A DNA stretch of 64,000 nucleotides from JANMZR01 sp040385875. GTDB taxonomy: Bacteria > Bacteroidota > Bacteroidia > Cytophagales > Spirosomataceae. Of this stretch, positions 1 to 6,946 are shown in pieces. A model generated the notes under the pieces. The model saw only the letters and a list, made by a program, of their open reading frames with translations, ran no database searches and was not told the origin of the DNA. The stretch spans positions 80,236 through 144,235 of the forward strand of contig JAZKGO010000040.1 in the NCBI GenBank assembly GCA_040385875.1. The letters run 5' to 3'. Made by a program: the position numbers and the translations under genes. Each line of letters opens with the position of its first letter. Positions within the stretch are counted from its first letter, which is position 1.

Positions 1-720
1 AAAACAAATGGAAAGCCTAATAAAAAGCCAGTGAAGGTATCGATGATGCTCTCCAGCTTGCCTACAGACAGCCTTCGGCAAGCTCGCCAAAGCTTCTCTT
101 TAGAGACTCTCAGCCATTTTTCTTTTGAAGATTTGCATTTTTATGGCTCTAAACAAGCTGATTTTAGTGCCTTAAACAATCGTGTAATGATCGACACAAG
201 TATTTCAATACCAACGATTTATAAAGAAAATCTACCAGTCAATTGGCAACTAATTCAAAATATTGAAGAACTTGAAAAAAGGCAAGACGAGCTTCTTACA
301 GAATCATTAATTACTCAGAAAAAAGAGGTATTATTGGATGAGGTAAAAGTAACGGCAAAAAAGGAAGATCCTTTTGCGATAGAAGGTATTTCGCCAACTT
401 ACACCATGGAAGGTAAGGAGATTATCAATCAACCTTATATGAAAGATATTCTGAGTTTGATGATGAAACCTGTAGAAAATCGGTTTTCAAAAATTGCGGT
501 ATTTATTGATAATCAAATGCTTACCTCGGAAGAAATCGAAAATATTAATCCCATTTTATCCCCAGCTGTGGTGGAAAACATTGTTATTTTCGAATATGTA
601 ATGCCGACTACTTATAATCGGGGCAATGATTGTGCGATAGTAATCAATACCCGAAAAGGAGTTCTTAATCCCTCAAATAAGCAAAATCAAACCTTTATTG
701 TAAAGGGTTATGATTATTGA
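1..720 (+). CDS. C-terminal part of a TonB-plug-like outer-membrane/secreted protein (partial at 5' end)
   Basis: The reading frame is open to the first base of the window, so this is the 3' end of a longer gene; the GTG at 31 is an internal codon rather than a convincing start. The visible part has a segment near codons 105-120 (LDEVKVTAKK) that resembles the stretch preceding a TonB-dependent receptor plug. It is followed by a plug-like pattern (VFIDNQ, then ENIVIFEY, then a Gly-Asn turn and a final IVINTRKG). Many Bacteroidota have roughly 800-residue periplasmic or outer-membrane proteins with macroglobulin-like domains ending in exactly such a plug-like domain and no barrel, and this fits that class. 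Substrate and partner are unknown. The protein ends 5 bp before the convergent SDR gene. Confidence 0.6.
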   Translation, partial: KTNGKPNKKPVKVSMMLSSLPTDSLRQARQSFSLETLSHFSFEDLHFYGSKQADFSALNNRVMIDTSISIPTIYKENLPVNWQLIQNIEELEKRQDELLTESLITQKKEVLLDEVKVTAKKEDPFAIEGISPTYTMEGKEIINQPYMKDILSLMMKPVENRFSKIAVFIDNQMLTSEEIENINPILSPAVVENIVIFEYVMPTTYNRGNDCAIVINTRKGVLNPSNKQNQTFIVKGYDY

Positions 721-724
721 AAAA

Positions 725-1525
725 TTAAACTGCTTCAATCTTATAATCTTTGACTATTCGGGCCAAAATGCTTGGAAAAAAACGTTTGAGATAGACTCCT
801 AAAACTTCTTTACCACCAATATAAACTTCTCTTTTTTCTGCCTTTACCGCCTCAATTATTTTAGCTGTACACTTTTCAACAGACATCCCCTTTTGCTGAT
901 TTTTGTCCATCTTGCCAAATTTTTCCCCATTTGAACCTACCGCATTCATCGAAATATTGGTTTTGATATAGCCAGGACAAATAAGACTCACCCCTATATT
1001 TTGAGGCCAAAGCTCAGCCCTAAGGGAATCGAAATAGCCATGTAGGGCATGCTTAGAGGCACAATAGGCCGATCGCATGGGAGTTCCTACCTTGCCTGCG
1101 ATACTGCTTGTGACCACAAAATAACCTGAATTTTGTTTGAACATTTGTGGCAGAACAGCTTTTGTAAGCTCCATTACACTCATAAAATTGAGCTCCATTA
1201 CTTGTCTATCCACATAAGCGGGTGTATCGATCATCATCCCTCGTTGGCTGATGCCCGCATTATGAAAAATAATATCAATTTGTCCAAATTTCTTGAGAAC
1301 TTCCTCTAGTTTCACAGGAAATTGGGAACTATCCAGCATATCCATTGGCAATACAAGTACATGGTTTTCGGGTAGATTTAATTCATTTTTTACTCGAACT
1401 AATTCTTCAACCTTTCTGGATGAAAGTACAATTTTTGCTCCTTCTTTAGCCAATTGATGTGCAATTCCCTCGCCAATTCCTGAAGAGGCTCCCGTAATCC
1501 AACAAACTTTATTTTTTAAATCCAT
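725..1525 (-). CDS. SDR-family short-chain dehydrogenase/reductase
   Basis: A 266-residue classical short-chain dehydrogenase. The Rossmann cofactor motif TGASSGIG is at residues 11-18, the HNAG structural motif at 88-91, and the catalytic Ser140/141, Tyr154 and Lys158 in the YCASK motif at 154-158. No signal peptide or membrane segment precedes the Rossmann fold, so it is probably cytoplasmic. The basic residues after the first strand (SSRK) favour NADP(H), which is an inference. The closest recognisable type is the DHRS7/YqjQ-like SDR group, whose substrates are mostly undefined. It lies downstream of ldcA on the same strand, separated only by a gap-marked intergenic stretch, so the two may be co-transcribed. 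Start ATG at 1525. Confidence 0.85.
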   Translation of the reverse strand: MDLKNKVCWITGASSGIGEGIAHQLAKEGAKIVLSSRKVEELVRVKNELNLPENHVLVLPMDMLDSSQFPVKLEEVLKKFGQIDIIFHNAGISQRGMMIDTPAYVDRQVMELNFMSVMELTKAVLPQMFKQNSGYFVVTSSIAGKVGTPMRSAYCASKHALHGYFDSLRAELWPQNIGVSLICPGYIKTNISMNAVGSNGEKFGKMDKNQQKGMSVEKCTAKIIEAVKAEKREVYIGGKEVLGVYLKRFFPSILARIVKDYKIEAV

Positions 1526-1548
1526 TTTCTTTAGTGATGGGATTTGAA

Positions 1549-1758
1549 TGATGAGATATGAGGTTTAAAAAAATCCATCCTACTTTATCATTCATTATTT
1601 TTCNNNNNNNNNNNNNNNNNNNNNNNNNNNNNNNNNNNNNNNNNNNNNNNNNNNNNNNNNNNNNNNNNNNNNNNNNNNNNNNNNNNNNNNNNNNNNNNNN
1701 NNNTGATGAGATATGAGGTTTAAAAAAATCCATCCTACTTTATCATTCATTATTTTTC
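1549..1758. repeat. Identical 55-bp direct repeats flanking a 100-N scaffold gap
   Basis: Bases 1549-1603 and 1704-1758 are identical over 55 bp and lie directly against the two ends of the N run (1604-1703). The right-hand copy contains the last codons and stop of ldcA. Ends that overlap by exactly one k-mer are what a de Bruijn assembler using k=55 leaves when two contigs are scaffolded without merging. The simplest reading is that the gap does not exist and the copies should be collapsed. Confidence 0.8.
1604..1703. other. Assembly gap (100 N, placeholder length)
   Basis: A run of exactly 100 Ns between ldcA and the SDR gene. Because both sides carry the same 55 bp, the real gap is probably zero or negative in length. 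Confidence 0.95.
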
Positions 1759-2667
1759 ATTGTTTTCAAACTTCAAACTAACCGACTTTTCACTAACCAC
1801 AAACTCCACCTCTCGGCCACAAATGATGGGCCAATTTTCATTTTCGTGCCCTACAGGAAAGCCAAAAGCAATGGGAAAATCGTATCCTTCTGTTTGATCC
1901 AATACAATTTCCTCAACAGACTTATCAAAGGGATTATCGTTGTCTTTACAATCGGTGAAATGCCCAACAATTAATCCTTTTAATTTTTCGAATTTTCCTG
2001 CTCTTTTTAATTGTAAAAGCATCCGGTCTATATTGTAATAATATTCTGAAACATCTTCAATAAAGAGAATTCTGCTTTCGGTATTGATCTCTGATTTTGA
2101 GCCAATTGAATGCGCCAACATACAAAGATTGCCTCCTACAATCTCCGCTTTTACATGGCCCAATTTATTATTTTTATGGTATTTGATTTGATAATTTATT
2201 GGCTTGTGGAACAATATTTTTTTTAAGTAATCCACTGATTTTTCGGTTCCTAAATTGCCAAGCATTTTGGGCATTGGTCCATGAATCGCCTCCATACCAA
2301 TATTATTTATTTGAGAAATTACGGCTGTAATATCACTGAAGCCGACAATCCATTTTGGATTTTTTTGGAATTCACCCCATACAATTTGGTCCAAAATCCT
2401 AGTACTTCCGTAGCCACCTCTTGCCGAAAAAATGGCTATAATTTCAGGGTCATTAAGGTAAGTTTGGAAATCTTTTTTTCGCAAATTATCATCCCCACCA
2501 AAAACACCATCAACTGAGCCAACTGTCTCACCGACAATCACTTGCAGTCCCCAACTTTCTAAAATTTGAATAGCCAACTCAATAGTTTGAAGTGTGGTTT
2601 TTCCTGCCATGCATATGATGGCCACTTTGTCTTTTTTCTGCAAAAAGGGGGGGGTAATTAAAGCCAT
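1750..2667 (-). CDS. ldcA: LD-carboxypeptidase (peptidase family S66, LdcA/MccF type)
   Basis: 305 residues, the normal length for S66 peptidases, which cleave the L,D-bond releasing D-Ala from murein tetrapeptides (LdcA), or acyl-adenylate peptides in the MccF branch. The nucleophile Ser111 sits in the GFSD motif after the SARGGYGS loop (81-89). The acidic catalytic residue is in the LFIEDVSE stretch, and the catalytic His is in GHENENWPI near the C terminus. There is no signal peptide, so it is cytoplasmic, as expected for a recycling enzyme. Its ATG overlaps the stop codon of the upstream hydrolase gene by one base (TAATG), indicating translational coupling. The murein-recycling role is inferred from family and neighbours. 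Confidence 0.85.
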   Translation of the reverse strand: MALITPPFLQKKDKVAIICMAGKTTLQTIELAIQILESWGLQVIVGETVGSVDGVFGGDDNLRKKDFQTYLNDPEIIAIFSARGGYGSTRILDQIVWGEFQKNPKWIVGFSDITAVISQINNIGMEAIHGPMPKMLGNLGTEKSVDYLKKILFHKPINYQIKYHKNNKLGHVKAEIVGGNLCMLAHSIGSKSEINTESRILFIEDVSEYYYNIDRMLLQLKRAGKFEKLKGLIVGHFTDCKDNDNPFDKSVEEIVLDQTEGYDFPIAFGFPVGHENENWPIICGREVEFVVSEKSVSLKFENNEK

Positions 2668-3944
2668 TAATCGATGATGGATTGATAGGCCAATGCCCTA
2701 AATTTCTCGACCACATCGCCATGAGTACCTCCTAATAATTGTCGATAAAAAACCAATACCATTTTTTCTTTGGGATCGGCCCAATAGGAAGTAGCAAAAG
2801 CTCCCCCCCAGCTAAAAGTACCTTCCTGTGCCATGGTGCGTGCGGCTCCCTTTTCACTAATTACCTGAAAGCCCAAACCGAATTTATCAGCACCAAGATT
2901 TATGTCTCCAATTTGGTTGCTGGTCATTAATCGAACGGCATTTCTACTCAATAGCTGATTACCATTGTATTTGCCATTGTTCAATAGCATTTGCAAAAAT
3001 ATTCCATAGTCTAAAACGGTAGAGGAAAGCCCCGCTCCACCTGAGAAATAGCTGTGTTGTAAGGTTGGATATTCTGGGCCGGCTGTGGTATTGAGGATAC
3101 CAGAGGTTGCCTTATGAAGACTTCCATCTTTTTCTTCCAGATACAAATTTACCAATCGGCTTGTTTTTTCGGAAGGTAAGTTAAAGTGGGTATCTTTCAT
3201 GCCTAATGGTTCAAAAATACGAGTTTTGAAAAATTGCTCCAGGTTCATTCCAGAAATCACCTCTACCAAACAACCTAATACATCGGTATTAAGTCCGTAG
3301 GTAAATTTTGCCCCCGGCTGATGCATCAAAGGTAAAGTTCCAAGCCGGCTAATGGCATCCAAAAGGGAGGTGTTTCCTTGTTCCAAACCTGATGATATTT
3401 TGTTTTTTGCATAAATTGAATTGGCCTCTTTAGAACCAATTGTGGCGTAGCCAAGGCCAGAAGTATGCGTAAGCAATTCTCTAATTGTTATCTCCTTAAC
3501 AGCTGGAACTGTGGTATAGGTAGTATCAGCTTCATTAAATTTATCTAGTACTGTTTGCTTTTTGAACGACGGAATATACTTCGAAACGGGATCGTCGAGT
3601 AAAAGCTTGCCGTCTTCATAAAGCAACATAATTGCCACTGAAGTAATGGCTTTTGTTTGAGAAGCTATTCTAAAAATATCATCCTTTTTTAAGAGAGCTT
3701 TTGTATCCAAATCATTGTATCCTAATGCTTTATGATATACTATTTTCCCATTTCTAATGATCAAAGCTGCTCCCCCATTCATCCAGCCTTTATCCACCCA
3801 GGCACTCATTTCTTTATCAATTTTTTGTAATTTTTTACTTGAAATACCCACTTGCTCAGGCGATTGAGCAATAGAAACGGTTTGGCTTTGAAGGCAAATG
3901 GTATGTAAAAACAAAATGCCTGTCACTATCAGAATTTTTTTCAT
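2667..3944 (-). CDS. Secreted serine hydrolase, beta-lactamase/penicillin-binding-protein fold
   Basis: 425 residues starting with a signal peptide (lysines followed by a hydrophobic stretch, residues 1-21). Class C beta-lactamase-like motifs are present: the SxxK tetrad SQTK at 95-98 gives the acyl-enzyme Ser95 and general base Lys98. A Tyr-containing YGLNTD motif acts as the second active-site element, and a GGTHGD segment near the C terminus stands where KTG is in true beta-lactamases. The family includes D-aminopeptidases, esterases and PBP4*-like proteins, so antibiotic resistance should not be assumed. It is co-transcribed with ldcA (1-bp start/stop overlap) and divergent from the M19 dipeptidase, which suggests a D-amino-acid/peptidoglycan-peptide theme. 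Confidence 0.85.
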   Translation of the reverse strand: MKKILIVTGILFLHTICLQSQTVSIAQSPEQVGISSKKLQKIDKEMSAWVDKGWMNGGAALIIRNGKIVYHKALGYNDLDTKALLKKDDIFRIASQTKAITSVAIMLLYEDGKLLLDDPVSKYIPSFKKQTVLDKFNEADTTYTTVPAVKEITIRELLTHTSGLGYATIGSKEANSIYAKNKISSGLEQGNTSLLDAISRLGTLPLMHQPGAKFTYGLNTDVLGCLVEVISGMNLEQFFKTRIFEPLGMKDTHFNLPSEKTSRLVNLYLEEKDGSLHKATSGILNTTAGPEYPTLQHSYFSGGAGLSSTVLDYGIFLQMLLNNGKYNGNQLLSRNAVRLMTSNQIGDINLGADKFGLGFQVISEKGAARTMAQEGTFSWGGAFATSYWADPKEKMVLVFYRQLLGGTHGDVVEKFRALAYQSIID

Positions 3945-3990
3945 AAAATAAAAAAGATTGATTTAAAATAGTTTAGAATAGATTATCTGC

Positions 3991-4030
3991 CAAAAATAAC
4001 TAAAAAAAGAAATTAAATTCGTTATTTTTG
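3991..4030. promoter_or_regulatory. Symmetric divergent promoter region with a perfect 10-bp inverted repeat
   Basis: CAAAAATAAC (3991-4000) and GTTATTTTTG (4021-4030) are exact reverse complements 20 bp apart. Each contains a Bacteroidota -7 box (TAnnTTTG): the minus-strand one at 3991-3998 faces the serine hydrolase gene and the plus-strand one at 4023-4030 faces the dipeptidase gene. No clear -33 box is visible for either, so activation or a shared regulator is possible. Confidence 0.5.
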
Positions 4031-4096
4031 ATTGTATTTAATTTAATAGCCAATAGGCTTAATGAATTATATTTTCTAAATATAAAATGCTAATCA

Positions 4097-5332
4097 ATGA
4101 TTAATCAATTAAAATATTTTGCTTTTTCAGTTGTTTTGTTGAGTTCGTGTGTGAAACAAGGTGCTAAAACAAATTTGAATGAGCAGGCCATGAGGCAAAA
4201 GGCCAACGAAATTGCCCATAAATATGTATTAGTGGATGGCCATGTGGACCTCCCCTATCGTTTGAAAATCAAGAATTTTCGTTTGGAAAAAGAATTTACA
4301 GGTATTCCGTTGAAATCGAGCCAAGGTGATTTTGACTTTGAACGGGCCCAAAAAGGGGGCTTAAGCTCTCCAATGATGTCCATTTATATCCCTTCCAAAT
4401 ATGACAAAGAGGAGGCTGGTTATATTTTAGCTGATAGTTTGATTAATCTGGTGAATTGGATTGCTGATGAAAATCCCAATTATTTTAAAGTGGCCAAATC
4501 GCCAGATGAAATTATTGCTATCAAAAACTCTGGCAAAATAGCTTTACCGATGGGGATGGAAAATGGCTCACCAATGAAGCGATTGGAAGATATTAAATAT
4601 TTCAAAAACCGAGGAATCTCTTATGTAACACTCACACATGGGAAAGATAACCATATTTGCGATAGTAGCTATGACAGCACCAAAACATGGCATGGTTTAA
4701 GCCCTTATGGCGAATTATTTGTGAAAGAATTGGCGAAAAATGGAGTGATGATTGATATTTCTCATGTTTCAGATGAAACCTTTTATGATGTGATAAAAAT
4801 TGCTCCAGTGCCTATTATTGCTTCCCATTCATCGGTTAGGTACTTTACCCCTGGTTTTCAGCGAAATATGAACGACGATATGATTAAAGAATTGGGTAAA
4901 AAAAACGGGGTAATTATGGTGAATTTTGGATCGACTTTTTTGGATTCGACTGTAGCCAAAAAACGCTCTGAAAGCACTGCTCTTTTGAATAAATTATTGA
5001 AAAGCAAGGGTTTAATTGAGTCGGATGAGGCAGCCAAACCCGTGATTGCAGAATTTACGAAAACCAACCCCGCAGCTTTTGCGGATGTGGAAATGGTGGC
5101 CGACCATATTGATCGAATCGTAAAATTGAGCAGTATTAATCAGGTTGGGTTTGGTTCTGACTTTGATGGGGTAGGTGATAGCTTGCCAACTGGCTTAAAA
5201 GATGTGGCCGACTATCCAAATCTGCTTTATGTACTTTTAAAAAGAGGCTATACCGAAGATGATTTGGCAAAAATGTGCTCCGGAAATATTTTTAGAGTTT
5301 GGAATGAGGTACTGGCATTTGCCAAAAAATAA
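4097..5332 (+). CDS. Membrane dipeptidase (peptidase family M19), lipoprotein
   Basis: 411 residues with a short signal ending in the lipobox LSSC (Cys18), so a lipoprotein. Zinc-site residues of the renal-dipeptidase family are visible: HVD at 49-51, the bridging Glu in GMENG, His in ISHVSDETF, the ASHS motif and the late Asp in GFGSDFDGVG. M19 enzymes hydrolyse dipeptides, often with a D-residue at the C-terminal side, which fits the divergent LdcA and beta-lactamase-fold hydrolase as a wall-peptide or D-amino-acid scavenging group (inference). The ATG at 4097 sits about 60 bp after a candidate -7 box. moaA follows 8 bp downstream and is probably co-transcribed. Confidence 0.9.
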   Translation: MINQLKYFAFSVVLLSSCVKQGAKTNLNEQAMRQKANEIAHKYVLVDGHVDLPYRLKIKNFRLEKEFTGIPLKSSQGDFDFERAQKGGLSSPMMSIYIPSKYDKEEAGYILADSLINLVNWIADENPNYFKVAKSPDEIIAIKNSGKIALPMGMENGSPMKRLEDIKYFKNRGISYVTLTHGKDNHICDSSYDSTKTWHGLSPYGELFVKELAKNGVMIDISHVSDETFYDVIKIAPVPIIASHSSVRYFTPGFQRNMNDDMIKELGKKNGVIMVNFGSTFLDSTVAKKRSESTALLNKLLKSKGLIESDEAAKPVIAEFTKTNPAAFADVEMVADHIDRIVKLSSINQVGFGSDFDGVGDSLPTGLKDVADYPNLLYVLLKRGYTEDDLAKMCSGNIFRVWNEVLAFAKK

Positions 5333-5340
5333 TAAAAAAT

Positions 5341-6324
5341 ATGCCAATAATTGACCAACATAATCGTCCTATAAATTATCTGCGATTAGCCGTTACAGAC
5401 CGATGTAACCTGAGATGTAGTTATTGCATGCCCGAGCATGGAATGAAGTTTTTGCATAAATCAGCATTGCTAAGCTTTGAGGAAATGCTCAGATTGTGCG
5501 AAATCATGGCGAAAATGGGGGTAAATAAAGTACGAATTACAGGCGGCGAACCTTTTGTGCGTAACAACTTGATGGATTTTTTATGGAAACTATCTGATAT
5601 TGAAGGCATTACAGAAATTGCTTTAACAACCAACGGTGTGCTTACTGAGCAATATTTGAAAGATTTGAAAGCCTTGGGAATAAAAACCGTGAATCTGAGC
5701 CTCGATACATTAGATAAAAAGCGATTTTTCGACATCACTAAACGTGATGAATATGATAAAGTGATGAGCACGCTATACCGAATGATAGAGCAAGATTTTG
5801 AAGTGAAAATAAATGCGGTAGTGATGGAAGGCCAAAATACAGAAGATATTCTTTCGCTTACTGAATTTACCAAAAACAATCCAGTATCGGTAAGATTTAT
5901 CGAGGAAATGCCATTTAATGGAATTGGGGCCCATTCGGCCGTTTTGAATTGGGATTACATGAAAATATTGGAGGAAATCAAATCTCAATACCCCACTATT
6001 CAGAAAGTTAAGGATTCGGCCTTTTCCACTTCTTACAATTATCAAATCCCTAACCATCAGGGGTCAATCGGAATAATTGCGGCCTATAGTCGCACCTTTT
6101 GTGGCACTTGTAATCGCATCAGGATTACAGCCCAAGGCGAGTTAAAAACCTGCCTATATCAACATAAAGGATTAAGCATCAGAGATTTAATCAGGTCGGG
6201 TTTAAGCAATGAGGCCATTGAAGCCATCTTATATGAATCCATCCAAAAACGCCCAAAAGATGGCTATGAAGCCGAAAGTTTAGGACCCGTTATTTCAGAA
6301 TCGATGTCAGCGATTGGGGGATAG
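5341..6324 (+). CDS. moaA: GTP 3',8-cyclase MoaA (molybdenum cofactor biosynthesis)
   Basis: A radical-SAM enzyme of 327 residues catalysing the first step of molybdopterin synthesis from GTP. The N-terminal [4Fe-4S] cluster Cys are Cys22, Cys26 and Cys29 (CNLRCSYC). The C-terminal GTP-binding cluster Cys are Cys254, Cys257 and Cys271 (CGTCNRIR then KTCLY). The chain ends in Gly-Gly, the conserved tail needed for catalysis in this family. It is cytoplasmic. No other moa, moe or mob gene lies in the window, and the only tight neighbour is the dipeptidase 8 bp upstream, so the pathway genes must be elsewhere. Confidence 0.95.
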   Translation: MPIIDQHNRPINYLRLAVTDRCNLRCSYCMPEHGMKFLHKSALLSFEEMLRLCEIMAKMGVNKVRITGGEPFVRNNLMDFLWKLSDIEGITEIALTTNGVLTEQYLKDLKALGIKTVNLSLDTLDKKRFFDITKRDEYDKVMSTLYRMIEQDFEVKINAVVMEGQNTEDILSLTEFTKNNPVSVRFIEEMPFNGIGAHSAVLNWDYMKILEEIKSQYPTIQKVKDSAFSTSYNYQIPNHQGSIGIIAAYSRTFCGTCNRIRITAQGELKTCLYQHKGLSIRDLIRSGLSNEAIEAILYESIQKRPKDGYEAESLGPVISESMSAIGG

Positions 6325-6346
6325 TAAATAAATATTTGTAAATTTG
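6314..6346 (+). promoter_or_regulatory. Candidate Bacteroidota promoter for the DUF6580 gene
   Basis: A -33-like TTG at 6314-6316 and a perfect -7 box TAAATTTG at 6339-6346 are separated by 22 bp. This places transcription near 6353, about 20 bp before the ATG at 6374. The -33 box lies inside the end of moaA. Confidence 0.5.
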
Positions 6347-6373
6347 TGAAAGAAGTTCAAACGCAAAATCATT

Positions 6374-6925
6374 ATGAATAAAAATAATCTGTTCGCAATT
6401 ATAGGAATCATATTAATAGCGGCTTTAAGTCGGTTAATACCTCACCCCAACAATTTTGCCCCATTGGGAGGCATGGCACTTTTTGGAGGCTATTATTTTG
6501 CTAAGAAATGGCAGTCGTTTGTAGTGACCGCTGGCTCATGGTGGTTGGCCGACTTGGTATTGAATAATGTCATTTATAAACAATATTTCCCCACTTTTAC
6601 CTGGATATCTCCTAGCTTTATTACCGTAGCTATTGCCTTAATAGTAATCATTTTAATTTCGAAATTGGTCATTAAAAAGGCAAATATTCAATCTATTTTG
6701 TTGGCAAGTATCCTGAGCTCTATCACATTTTTTATCCTCACTAATTTTGGTACTTATCTTGAAAGATACCCACAAAATTTAACAGGCCTTTCAGCTGCTT
6801 TTATGGCAGGTGTTCCCTTTTTTACAAATACACTTTTAGGAGATTTGGTCTACTCTGGAATTCTTTTTGGACTTTATAGTTTTGCTGTTAATCGATTCAA
6901 AGTGAACTCTTTAGTTGCAAAATAG
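6374..6925 (+). CDS. DUF6580-like small integral membrane protein (ECF S-component-like)
   Basis: 183 residues with about five hydrophobic helices and the typical N-terminal pattern in which SRLIPHPNNFAPLGG leads into the second helix. It resembles the DUF6580 family, whose members look like substrate-binding S components of ECF vitamin or metal transporters but have no assigned substrate. A Trp-rich W-W-LADLVLNN stretch follows helix 2, and a Gly-Ala-rich helix with LLGDLVYSG comes near the end. There is no adjacent ECF ATPase or T component, so any energising module would be shared from elsewhere. It has its own candidate promoter and lies 21 bp before the phosphatase gene. Assignment from memory of the family pattern. 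Confidence 0.6.
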   Translation: MNKNNLFAIIGIILIAALSRLIPHPNNFAPLGGMALFGGYYFAKKWQSFVVTAGSWWLADLVLNNVIYKQYFPTFTWISPSFITVAIALIVIILISKLVIKKANIQSILLASILSSITFFILTNFGTYLERYPQNLTGLSAAFMAGVPFFTNTLLGDLVYSGILFGLYSFAVNRFKVNSLVAK

Positions 6926-6946
6926 ACTTAATATTTCTCCAATATT

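Noticed and set aside
1604..1703. Insertion sequence hidden in the first gap with 55-bp target or terminal repeats
   Set aside because: No transposase fragment on either side, and the exact 55-bp identity at contig ends is better explained by assembly.
1509..1733. Reading frame spanning the N gap between the SDR gene and ldcA
   Set aside because: More than a third of its codons are Ns and the rest is duplicated contig-end sequence.
2667..3944. Calling the serine hydrolase an antibiotic-resistance beta-lactamase
   Set aside because: The SxxK fold is shared by many esterases and peptidases, the KTG box is replaced by a THG-type segment, and the context is wall-peptide metabolism.
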